NCBI RefSeq assembly: GCF_007570825.1
Contig: NZ_SUNB01000003.1
Span: 1-64,000 of the forward strand
Direction: 5' to 3'
DNA from: Pleionea sediminis
GTDB taxonomy: Bacteria > Pseudomonadota > Gammaproteobacteria > Enterobacterales > Kangiellaceae
Length of the DNA stretch: 64,000 nt
Part shown: one piece after another, positions 54,412-62,140 of the stretch
Position numbering within the stretch: the first letter of the stretch is position 1
Layout: each line of letters begins with the position of its first letter
Position numbers and translations under genes: made by a program
Notes under the pieces: generated by a model
The model's database searches: none
Seen by the model: only the letters and a program-made list of their open reading frames with translations
Told to the model about the DNA's origin: nothing

Positions 54412-54737
54412 TTCATCTCTCCTGTCAAAATATGAAAAATTAACGAATCGCTATATTAACGAGGCACCTCGCCATTCACAAGTATTCAAATTTTTCAGAA
54501 TCAAACGGCGGTATATCGGTTGAAAAAGCTCAAGACAGTACATTATTTATACAAGCAATAACCTTCTATTCAACCTCGATTAAAATGAAATGCTCTGAAT
54601 GAGGTAAGTTCTAACGTCGGAATGCGTGACCGAAAAACCGTAATACCTAAAATTGACCCATTCAAAAGGTGCGGCAATTGGATTTATCACCGCACAGGTT
54701 ATAAGGTCTTGTTAGAGACTGATAAGCAAGGAAAAGA
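54412..54737. other. Intergenic region downstream of the lysis operon
   Basis: This 326-base gap separates the holin gene from the M28 peptidase gene on the same strand. Apart from a weak hairpin at 54669-54695 I see no ORF or RNA. The peptidase promoter should lie here. Confidence 0.55.
54661..54695 (-). terminator. Weak possible terminator of the lysis operon
   Basis: GTGCGG (54669-54674) and CCGCAC (54690-54695) can pair, and on the minus strand CTTTTGAA follows. The loop is 15 bases and the T-run short. Confidence 0.35.
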
Positions 54738-55169
54738 TTAATAATTTTTTAAACTGTCCGTTTGCGTTTTCTTTAACTTATCGTAACTGCGCATGCCCGC
54801 AATGCCCAACATCCCCGAGACAACCACCCACAAGACTTCCGCATCCAACGGCGGCGGTGGTGTAATCCCCGGCTCCACCACGCCTTTCGTTTGCAAAAAA
54901 TACCACAGCCAAACGAGTAATGGATACATTAAAAATTGATACGCCAGAGCGGCACCACCCACCCAGCCAATAAATGGCCGCCAACCCGCAACAAACACAC
55001 TTTTATGCTTCGCTTCTTCAACATTAATAATGTGTTGATTTCGAATTAATTGCGTTTCCATTTTCTTGGACTGAAGTTCGATTTTTAATCGCTCTTCATC
55101 AGAAGTAAACAAATCATCCGCCAATTTGGTAACACCACTGACAATGGTTGATATACCCGGAATATTCAC
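54738..55169 (-). CDS. Three-TM holin (GTA type)
   Basis: I place the start at GTG 55169, seven bases after AGGAG and overlapping the lysozyme stop as GTGA. The 143-residue product starts MNIPGISTIVSG, has a polar helix (about 20-60), then RPFIGWVGGAALAYQFLMYPL and two further hydrophobic segments, ending in a charged tail. This is the pattern of the GTA-type 3-TM holin family, used by gene-transfer agents and phages for lysis. It is translationally coupled to the muramidase. Confidence 0.85.
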   Translation of the reverse strand: MNIPGISTIVSGVTKLADDLFTSDEERLKIELQSKKMETQLIRNQHIINVEEAKHKSVFVAGWRPFIGWVGGAALAYQFLMYPLLVWLWYFLQTKGVVEPGITPPPPLDAEVLWVVVSGMLGIAGMRSYDKLKKTQTDSLKNY

Positions 55170-55678
55170 GACAATGCTCCTATAGAACGGTTTAACCAAC
55201 CCAATAAAAACTTAGACTGGGTCGTATCACGCTTACAAATTTCCATATATCGCTGCACTTTAGCCAACGCGTAATTGGATAAAAAGATTTCGGGATGAAA
55301 TGAATTTAACGCATTCAAGGTATTCGGCCCCACAATACCATCGGGTGTACAACCCACCACAATTTGCGACAACTTAATCGCCGTTCGACACCCTGCATTC
55401 ACCGCAAAATCATAAATCGTATCCGCCATTTCTTGCGAATCGATATAATCCCCTTTAATCACATTCCAAAACTTATTCTGATAAAACTCTTTCACTAACG
55501 GCATTAAATGGGTTTGGTTGTGCTCCGACGTCACGTATTCCCAACCGCGCCAGTCGGGATGATACTTTTGGCTAATGCCCGCATAAGTCAGCCCCCCTCT
55601 GTCAAAAGGAACCTTATGCAGCTTATAGCCACCTTCATTCAATATGGTTTTCTCATAACAGATATCAAACAAAGCCAT
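55166..55678 (-). CDS. GH108-type N-acetylmuramidase (endolysin)
   Basis: This 170-residue protein begins with the GH108 pattern: ILNEGGYKLHKVPFDRGG, where the Glu of NEGG is the likely catalytic acid, and LTYAGISQKYHP. The C-terminal part (DGIVGPNTLNALN) matches the associated peptidoglycan-binding domain. It has no signal peptide, so it needs a holin to reach the wall. It starts 16 bases after the preceding gene and overlaps the holin gene, forming a lysis cassette at the operon end. Confidence 0.9.
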   Translation of the reverse strand: MALFDICYEKTILNEGGYKLHKVPFDRGGLTYAGISQKYHPDWRGWEYVTSEHNQTHLMPLVKEFYQNKFWNVIKGDYIDSQEMADTIYDFAVNAGCRTAIKLSQIVVGCTPDGIVGPNTLNALNSFHPEIFLSNYALAKVQRYMEICKRDTTQSKFLLGWLNRSIGALS

Positions 55679-55694
55679 CTTATTGCCCCAAAAA

Positions 55695-56624
55695 TTAGCG
55701 ACTGACGATTTTAGAAAATGGAATACGGTGGAAATACATGCTATCCAGAAACGTATCTAAAATTAATAAATACTGCTTTAACGCTTGAGTATCGCGACCA
55801 TCCAAATTCAACGACGGGATTAAATCGGGCTCGTTGAACAATTCACCTGCGGAATTATCCAAAGTGATAACATCGGGCAAATAGATTTCTGGAAAACATA
55901 CCGCTTGTACCTTCTTCTTCAGTTCCAATCGAGCGTACTCGCGTTTCTCGGCGTCATTCAGCTGTTCAACAAATCCAGTTTCCAAATCCAAAACATCGCT
56001 CAACTCGGAAATCCCAAAACTATTCAAACGATCTTTCCACTCGATGGGTACTCCAGAAAGAACGGACAATTCAGAACCCAGTAAATAAGAACTCTTCGAA
56101 AACAATTCCAAGATGGGAGCGGGACCTTCTAAATCGCTGACTCGGTCATCTTCTTCAACTTCATCCGCAGTGAGTCGATCAATATTCGGCGGCGGCGGCA
56201 CTGGCTTTACTTTGACATTAATAACGCTCGCACCACGCATATTAAAGTTGTAGCGATTAATGTAAGTTGCATCGATGGGTGTTGTTTCTAAAATACCCAT
56301 TTCTTCTTCTGCATCACGCAACCGCATACTTACTTTAAGTTCAATTACCGTTTCAACAAACTGATAGAAGGTAGGCACAAAGCCGAGCTCAAACAAACTG
56401 TAAAACTCCTGTTTCCGTTTTCCTTCTTCGAATCCTATCGCTATTGGGATCCGCGTATCCAACACCTGACCTTTTTCGTCAAACAGTTTCCCAGACATCA
56501 TTTCAGTCGAAGTCACACTTGAAGCATCAAGTGCTGCTTGCGCTTCGGCTATACCTGAAACCGTCTGAAACAGTAACTGACTAACTGGTAATGAATTATT
56601 CAATTGAGTGTGTGACGTTTGCAT
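55695..56624 (-). CDS. Paralogous-family member I, with extra C-terminal domain
   Basis: The N-terminal half has the family plan: helix with AEAQAALD (27-33), FELGFVPTFYQFVETVIELKVSM (78-100, abbreviated here as LGFVPTFYQF) and an ATYINRYNF ... VKPVPPPP segment (119-146). Residues about 150-309 are an added domain, with a helix-hairpin-helix-like stretch at about 190-225 (LNSFGISELSDVLDLE). No signal peptide. The ATG at 56624 overlaps the preceding gene by 29 bases; a TTG at 56603 is an alternative. Its function is unknown. Confidence 0.8.
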   Translation of the reverse strand: MQTSHTQLNNSLPVSQLLFQTVSGIAEAQAALDASSVTSTEMMSGKLFDEKGQVLDTRIPIAIGFEEGKRKQEFYSLFELGFVPTFYQFVETVIELKVSMRLRDAEEEMGILETTPIDATYINRYNFNMRGASVINVKVKPVPPPPNIDRLTADEVEEDDRVSDLEGPAPILELFSKSSYLLGSELSVLSGVPIEWKDRLNSFGISELSDVLDLETGFVEQLNDAEKREYARLELKKKVQAVCFPEIYLPDVITLDNSAGELFNEPDLIPSLNLDGRDTQALKQYLLILDTFLDSMYFHRIPFSKIVSR

Positions 56625-57216
56625 GAGTCAAAACCAATGTTTCATTTGCTGTAATTACATCACCCGGGAGATGAGATACATCTGTCACTCTTGCATCTTC
56701 ATTAACACGTTGATTGCTAAATTGATAAACGATTCCCAACTTCTCCAAAAGCTCTTTCGCTTCTTTCGCTGTTCGCTGTACCAATGAAGGAACAACTTTA
56801 GCCTCGCTCGCTTGAGTAGAAGGTGGAACTGGCACCACTTTAAACGACACTTTACTGAATGACTTAATATCATAATCGAAGCTGTTAATATAAGTTGCAT
56901 TCACCGGCGCAGCATATAAATTAATGGGCGCACTCCCTTGCTTTTTTACGCTATTTGATTGCCCCGAAACAGAAATTGCCATCAATAATTCTGCATTAGC
57001 TTCCGGAATTTGATACCAGGTAGGTTGATAACCAATCTTTCTTAAATTATTAACCATTTGATCGTCATTAATATTCAGCGATTCGAGCTGTTGAATAACT
57101 TGTTTATCCAACGCTTGCTGTGCCTCGGCAACACCACGCCCAACGGCGGATATAACATCACCCAATGGCGCAGATAAGTTATCGACAAGCTCATTTAGAT
57201 TAGGATTCGTTGACAT
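56596..57216 (-). CDS. Paralogous-family member H, with PASTA domain
   Basis: The start is ATG 57216, one base after the preceding stop, with AGGA upstream. This 206-residue protein has the family helix (AEAQQALD, 30-37), a variant core (IGYQPTWYQI, 61-70) and an ATYINSFDYDI ... FKVVPVPPS segment. Residues about 141-200 form a PASTA-like domain (VVPSLVQRTAKEAKELLEKLGI ..., abbreviated). PASTA domains bind peptidoglycan or beta-lactams in kinases and transpeptidases; here there is no kinase or membrane segment. No signal peptide. Confidence 0.8.
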   Translation of the reverse strand: MSTNPNLNELVDNLSAPLGDVISAVGRGVAEAQQALDKQVIQQLESLNINDDQMVNNLRKIGYQPTWYQIPEANAELLMAISVSGQSNSVKKQGSAPINLYAAPVNATYINSFDYDIKSFSKVSFKVVPVPPSTQASEAKVVPSLVQRTAKEAKELLEKLGIVYQFSNQRVNEDARVTDVSHLPGDVITANETLVLTHANVTHSIE

Positions 57217-57217
57217 G

Positions 57218-58567
57218 TTACTTTCCTGATTCAATTTCGGTTGATTTTGCGTCTAAGGGTAATTTACCGACCCAAACAGTGACAGTTCCGTTTTGCGGAT
57301 AGTCCTCTAAGTGCGTTGGAATTTGTTTTAGAATACGCCCATCTTTTGTTTTATCTTTTACCATTTGATTAACCTGTTGCACTTGCAGTCCTAGCGCAGT
57401 CAATTTTCGCTTTGCATGCGTTGCGGTCATGTTGCTTAAGTCAATCATTTTCGGCGATGGCGCGCTGTCATCAGTTTGACCTGAGCCAATTGACTTTTGA
57501 TTTGGCATAAACGTAACGTCAATCGTACTTAAGTGATCATTACTGACCTCTTTTAGATCAGTAAGCTTGGGTAGACTCACGGAATCGCCTTTTGCTCCTG
57601 GTAGTACTTTTAGAGACATTTTTATGGGTCCTAAACTATAGGCTCCTCCTCCAGCCTTTAGTTTTTCCTGAACCGCAGCTAAGTTACTGTTGGTTGTTTC
57701 GATAAAACTTTGCAAGCTAGACTCTGCACCAGCATCGCGCTTAATCACTTCCATTTCTTTAATAAGATCTTCTTGAGCTTCTTGATAGTCTTTTTGCAGA
57801 CTTTCCTTTAGCGTTTCAATATTACTAGCGTGGACCTCATTAATATTCTCTAATTCAGAATTCAATGTTTCAATCGCTTCATTTGCCTCAAGCAATTTAG
57901 AGTCGGACGTTAAGAGCTCTGCTTCTAACTCACTATTCTTGGTTTCTAAACCAGAAACCTCGCTTTCAAGTGTGACTACTTTATTCGATAAAGCATTCTT
58001 TTCTGAAATTGCAATATCTCTTTCAGATATCGCTTGATCGCGTTGAGTTTCTGCCGTGTTCCGCGCAGATGTTAGCTGAGTTATTGTGCTTTGCTTTTGA
58101 TTATTACTCGATTCAAGCGCCAACTTTTGAGAGTTCAAACTGTCAACTACAGATTGTTTTTGCTGCACAGTTCGACTGAGAGAACTAATATCATTATTGA
58201 GAGAACTAATTTCACTATTTTTATCTAGCATAACGCCATCTAATGCATTACGTATATTGATTAGCTTGGTAGCTTGTTCGCGTATGATGGTAATCGCATC
58301 AGAACTCGTCGAATATCGAGCACTAGTATTCGTTAATGATTCTCTACTGAGTAATTCAGTACTCGGACGCGATTCATCCGCAATTTCAAGTTCTGCTTTT
58401 TTAATATCTTCAATTGGAGTCGGGCCACCACCGCCGCCTCCGGAACCTCCAGAACCACCACTTCCTCCGCCTCCCGTCGGTGTGGGTCCAATTCTAAGCA
58501 TTTGCAATACATTAATAACTTCATTTAAAGCTTGCTTTTGCAGAGCGTATTGATTTGTAACAGCCAT
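57218..58567 (-). CDS. Coiled-coil protein with Gly-rich linker and PASTA domain
   Basis: This 449-residue protein has a short N-terminal helix, a Gly/Ser-rich linker (about 32-48), and a long coiled coil at about 110-275 full of heptads (LNNDISSLSRT, LESEVSGLETKNSELE). After a beta-rich segment (YSLGPIKMSLKVLPG, faintly like the family core) comes a PASTA-like domain at about 372-435. AAGGA precedes the ATG, which is 2 bases after the previous stop. It is likely a rod-like structural or scaffold protein. I know no named homologue. Confidence 0.75.
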   Translation of the reverse strand: MAVTNQYALQKQALNEVINVLQMLRIGPTPTGGGGSGGSGGSGGGGGGPTPIEDIKKAELEIADESRPSTELLSRESLTNTSARYSTSSDAITIIREQATKLINIRNALDGVMLDKNSEISSLNNDISSLSRTVQQKQSVVDSLNSQKLALESSNNQKQSTITQLTSARNTAETQRDQAISERDIAISEKNALSNKVVTLESEVSGLETKNSELEAELLTSDSKLLEANEAIETLNSELENINEVHASNIETLKESLQKDYQEAQEDLIKEMEVIKRDAGAESSLQSFIETTNSNLAAVQEKLKAGGGAYSLGPIKMSLKVLPGAKGDSVSLPKLTDLKEVSNDHLSTIDVTFMPNQKSIGSGQTDDSAPSPKMIDLSNMTATHAKRKLTALGLQVQQVNQMVKDKTKDGRILKQIPTHLEDYPQNGTVTVWVGKLPLDAKSTEIESGK

Positions 58568-58569
58568 TA

Positions 58570-59244
58570 TTATTCCTTAATTAAAATCGTATCAGTTTGA
58601 CCCATAGCATCAATAATAAGCGGAATGCCAACGTTGTAATCATTCTCATGAATGTGCAATGTATTGGTCGCCAAGCCAAACCGATTGGTAGTCACAATGC
58701 CTGATTCCAAGTAGGTGTCTGACGACATTGTAAAATCACTCGTTGCACCAAAAGGTGTATCCAAGTTGAACTCAACATCAGCATCTTCAACCAGTTCTCC
58801 AGCGTCTGACTTAAGCGTTACGAATAATTGAATTTTTTTAACATTACTTTGATTCGAAGCTACCTCTTGAAACTCAGTATATATTCTTGGCATTGGCTTA
58901 CCACCGTTCACGGGAACAGCAATAAAGCTCCCACGAATAATACTGACGGCAGATTCAGAAGTATCTTGAAACTTATTAATCGTTTGCGCCATGAGCTTGG
59001 GTCGAAGCCGACCGATGACATCATTACCTGTTTGAGAAGACGAGTTAACAGACTCCCGATTTTGCATACTTAAACTCATCTTCATTTCAAAATCCAGTTT
59101 GGGCAATTGGTACGCAATAGCGGTACCAGAAACATCTTTAACAATATTGCTATTCAACTGACGCTGTGCTTCATTGAGACTGTCTGCCAAACTCAATAGA
59201 TAGTCATCAATACCCGCTGATAATTCATCATCTAGATCGTTCAT
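58570..59244 (-). CDS. Paralogous-family member F, with Ig-like domain
   Basis: The N-terminus keeps the family helix (LADSLNEAQRQLN, 19-31) and a short core (LPKLDFEMKMSLSM, 47-60), but the LGFxPxFYxF and C-terminal signatures are degenerate or missing. Residues about 135-224 look like a bacterial Ig domain of the invasin (Big_1) type: SDAGELVEDADVEFNLD, then TTNRFGLATNTLH. AGGAAAAG precedes the ATG. No signal peptide. It may present the Ig fold on a shared assembly. Confidence 0.7.
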   Translation of the reverse strand: MNDLDDELSAGIDDYLLSLADSLNEAQRQLNSNIVKDVSGTAIAYQLPKLDFEMKMSLSMQNRESVNSSSQTGNDVIGRLRPKLMAQTINKFQDTSESAVSIIRGSFIAVPVNGGKPMPRIYTEFQEVASNQSNVKKIQLFVTLKSDAGELVEDADVEFNLDTPFGATSDFTMSSDTYLESGIVTTNRFGLATNTLHIHENDYNVGIPLIIDAMGQTDTILIKE

Positions 59245-59264
59245 CTACTTTTCCTACATTAATG

Positions 59265-60287
59265 TTATTGAAATCGTTTCGAGTCACGTTTCGCAAATCG
59301 ATCGGTTCTAGAACCATCACGCTTTTCATCGAATCGAGAGGTAGAGTCATCATCTCTTTTTCGTTTTTTGCGACGCCCAAATTGTTGTGCTAACTCTTTT
59401 GCTTCATTTAATTTATTTTTAAGTATTAGTGCTTTCTGTAAATCTTGGCGTTTTTCTTCTTGCTTATTCTCAGCCATTGCAGCACTCAATCGTTGCTGCA
59501 GCGAACGCTGCGCCAAAGCCATATTCCGCAATGACTCGAGTTCTGATGTGTCATCACTTGTAGCTGTTGGCATATCAAAGTCAGCATCCATCTCATCTTG
59601 CATCTTTTTAATTTCACTCATCAGACGCTGCTGCTTCATCCTAATTGCTTGAAGCTGTTCTAACTTGGCCTTCCCACCCTTATAAGTTCGAGCCAAATTG
59701 GGTGGAAGTTTTTCTAACGCCGCTTGCTCCAACAACATTAACCGATGCTTTTTCTCACTTTGGGCAATATCTCGAACCAAATCTCTCGCTTTGCTAAAGT
59801 CATCGGCTGACTTTTTAATTTTCCTAAAGCCATTTCGACCTCGAGACACTAAGCTATTCGCTTCATCCAAGCGTCGTTTAATCGCTTTATTTTGTAGAAA
59901 TTTACGCTTTAATTCTTGCTCTTTTTCATCACGCGCTTTTTCAATAGCTTTCTTTAACTGGCTCTTTTTCAATAATTTATTTTTGGCTTCTTTAAGCTTT
60001 TTTATTCGCTTATCTTCGCGTAACGAATCTTTTGTAACACTTTGCACTTTAAACATCGCTTCTTGCCGAAGCTGTTCGGGAGTCTTATCCGTCGACTCTC
60101 CCGCTAAAGACTTAAGTTTATTCTCGAGCTTTTTTTGCTTTTTTAAAAGTTTCTGAAACTCATCACTAACTGGAAGCTCATCAACATTTATTTTTTCTTG
60201 GTAAGTCTTAGCAACCGTCGACGATTGAGGAGAAACGCTCTCCTCATCGTCTTCGAGCAAGTTTTCCCAACTAATATAATCACTCAT
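59265..60287 (-). CDS. Lys/Arg/Glu-rich coiled-coil protein, 340 aa
   Basis: I do not recognise this protein. An acidic N-terminus (SDYISWENLLEDDEE) is followed by about 250 residues of almost uninterrupted charged helix (for example KKQKKLENKLKSL and KLKEAKNKLLKKSQLKKAI), and a basic, Arg/Asp/Ser-rich disordered tail. It has no signal peptide. It lies 24 bases after member D and 20 before member F. It is probably a helical scaffold or a nucleic-acid- or surface-binding protein; nothing catalytic is visible. Confidence 0.75.
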   Translation of the reverse strand: MSDYISWENLLEDDEESVSPQSSTVAKTYQEKINVDELPVSDEFQKLLKKQKKLENKLKSLAGESTDKTPEQLRQEAMFKVQSVTKDSLREDKRIKKLKEAKNKLLKKSQLKKAIEKARDEKEQELKRKFLQNKAIKRRLDEANSLVSRGRNGFRKIKKSADDFSKARDLVRDIAQSEKKHRLMLLEQAALEKLPPNLARTYKGGKAKLEQLQAIRMKQQRLMSEIKKMQDEMDADFDMPTATSDDTSELESLRNMALAQRSLQQRLSAAMAENKQEEKRQDLQKALILKNKLNEAKELAQQFGRRKKRKRDDDSTSRFDEKRDGSRTDRFAKRDSKRFQ

Positions 60288-60311
60288 TCGATAAACTCGC
60301 TGGCTTTTCCA

Positions 60312-60848
60312 TTAAAGAGTATCTTTCTTAGCATATTCTTTTAAAATATCTTCCAGTGTTTGGGGCGGCGGAACAGGCACCAACTTGGTACGCATTAAAC
60401 TTGAGCCCTCAGCACTGTATTGATATTTCGAAGAGTAAGACGCATTAACTGAAGACACCGAAATCGACGCACTCCCCCTAAAAGGCCTAACTTTTCCAGA
60501 TATCGTTTTGTTACTTGTTGAACGACTTTGACTCGTTTCGCGTTTAACACTAACCGCCATTTTTACTTCGATAATCGTGTCAACAAACTGATAAAAGGTT
60601 GGCGTAAAGCCGAGTTCTAACAAGGAATATTCTGTGGTACCTATATAAACCTTATGCTTAGAATCTTCATCAGCATTACTCTCGTCTTCATCAGTATTCA
60701 CGGGTTGCCCAGTCATTAACTGGGCAATACGTGTGCTGACCATATCGAGTTCAAGCTGAGCTTCGGCAATACCGACTCCCAAATTCTTAACCATCTCTGG
60801 AAAAGGAACATTTAATAATTCTTGACCCAATGACACAGCATTACTCAT
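60312..60848 (-). CDS. Paralogous-family member D (minimal form)
   Basis: At 178 aa this is one of the cleanest members: GQELLNVPFPEM (8-19), AEAQLELD (28-35), ELGFTPTFYQFVDTIIEVKM (78-97) and VNASYSSKYQY ... EGSSLMRTKLVPVPPPQTL (134-165, abbreviated). The order suggests an N-terminal helix, a beta strand pair and a C-terminal helix. No signal peptide or membrane segment. It starts 33 bases after member C. I recall a similar plan in DUF2589 proteins, of unknown function. Confidence 0.8.
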   Translation of the reverse strand: MSNAVSLGQELLNVPFPEMVKNLGVGIAEAQLELDMVSTRIAQLMTGQPVNTDEDESNADEDSKHKVYIGTTEYSLLELGFTPTFYQFVDTIIEVKMAVSVKRETSQSRSTSNKTISGKVRPFRGSASISVSSVNASYSSKYQYSAEGSSLMRTKLVPVPPPQTLEDILKEYAKKDTL

Positions 60849-60881
60849 AACGATAATTCCTTATTGGCCGACACTCTCGCT

Positions 60882-61586
60882 CTAAGATTCAAGAGTGTTT
60901 TCGTTTTCATAAAATTCTTTCTCTTTCTCCATAAGATCTCGAATTCTCTCCTCTAGAATTGATGGTACAGGCACCGGTACCATTTTTGTTCTTAACAAAC
61001 TGGCACCTTCAACGCTGTAACCGTATTTTTGAGAGTATGACGCATCAACATGCGATGCTGTAGTGTGAGTCGTTTTTGAGTGTCCTCGATTATAACCACC
61101 ACCCCATCGATTAAATGACCAACCACTCCAACCAAAATGTCGGTTATTATTCTCAACTGAATAGTTAGAATCGTAGGTTCGATCAACACTCTGATTCTCA
61201 GTAGATTGAGACTTGATCGCTATTTTCACTTCGATAATCGTATCGACAAATTGATAAAAATTCGGAACAAATCCCAACTCCATCATGCTGACTTTTTTAG
61301 GTATTCTTTTGTTCGTTGTTTTGTCGTACTCGTAACCAAAATAAATTCGCGAGTCGAGCACTCCAATATCCGTATCCGACGTTGGAGCCAGTCCATTTTT
61401 GTTTAATAGAGCTCCGGTATTAAGATCTCGAAGTGGTCGAGAACCACTCATAAGTTCCGACACAACCATACTCGACTTATCAAGCTCCCACTGAGCGTCA
61501 GCAATGGCCAAAGCCATTGAGCTGATCATTTGCCCCATAGGAACATTCAATAGTTCTTGTCCTACTTGTATTCTTTCAATTGACAT
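60882..61586 (-). CDS. Paralogous-family member C, with Trp/Gly/Asn-rich insert
   Basis: This 234-residue protein has GQELLNVPMGQM (9-20), ADAQWELD (29-36), ELGFVPNFYQFVDTIIEVK (103-121) and DASYSQKYGY ... EGASLLRTKMVPVPVPS (181-209, abbreviated), strongly like member D. A low-complexity insert at about 140-175 is rich in Asn, Gly, Trp, Arg and His (FGWSGWSFNRWGGGYNRGH). No signal peptide. It follows member B by 57 bases. Confidence 0.8.
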   Translation of the reverse strand: MSIERIQVGQELLNVPMGQMISSMALAIADAQWELDKSSMVVSELMSGSRPLRDLNTGALLNKNGLAPTSDTDIGVLDSRIYFGYEYDKTTNKRIPKKVSMMELGFVPNFYQFVDTIIEVKIAIKSQSTENQSVDRTYDSNYSVENNNRHFGWSGWSFNRWGGGYNRGHSKTTHTTASHVDASYSQKYGYSVEGASLLRTKMVPVPVPSILEERIRDLMEKEKEFYENENTLES

Positions 61587-61643
61587 AACATTTGTCCTAT
61601 TAATTAGATGTTTATTTTTACTAATGTGCTTCTGGCTAAACGG

Positions 61644-62132
61644 TTAAGTATCTGCCTCACTATCACCTTGCTCTTCACGCTTGCTTTGCCGTAAATCTTC
61701 AATCAAGTCTGCAAGGTATCCTGGCGCTGGAACAGAAACGACTTTCGTCGCAATTTCACTGGATCCTTCTGCTTTGAATGAATATTTATTGGAATAAGAG
61801 GCATTAACCGAAGCTGTAAAAATTCCTGGCACGCCTCCGGAAGCAGAAACACCAACAGAAACTTCCCTACTTTTACTCATGCTGAACGCAACTTTTGCGA
61901 GCATTTTCGCTTCCGAAAAATGATAAAAAGTGGGAGTAAAGCCAAGCTCTAACATAGAGCGAGGCTTATCTTCTGAAGGTAATGTAACGCCTTTTTCTGC
62001 AGCCTTAGCTAACATTTCCAACGCATATGTATCAAGCGCAAATTGTGCGTCAGCTACCGCTTGACCTAAATTTTTGATCAATAAAGGTAAAGGAGCTTCA
62101 GCCAGTTGTTTATTAACTTCAGACGCTGACAT
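61644..62132 (-). CDS. Paralogous-family member B (minimal form)
   Basis: At 162 aa this is the smallest member. It has the helix ADAQFALD (27-34), ELGFTPTFYHFSEAKMLAKV (62-81), and NASYSNKYSF ... EGSSEIATKVVSVPAPGYL (110-140, abbreviated). Its core is closer to member A (FYHFSEA) than to C and D (FYQFVDT). No signal peptide. It starts 8 bases after member A. Confidence 0.8.
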   Translation of the reverse strand: MSASEVNKQLAEAPLPLLIKNLGQAVADAQFALDTYALEMLAKAAEKGVTLPSEDKPRSMLELGFTPTFYHFSEAKMLAKVAFSMSKSREVSVGVSASGGVPGIFTASVNASYSNKYSFKAEGSSEIATKVVSVPAPGYLADLIEDLRQSKREEQGDSEADT

Positions 62133-62140
62133 AGTGATAC

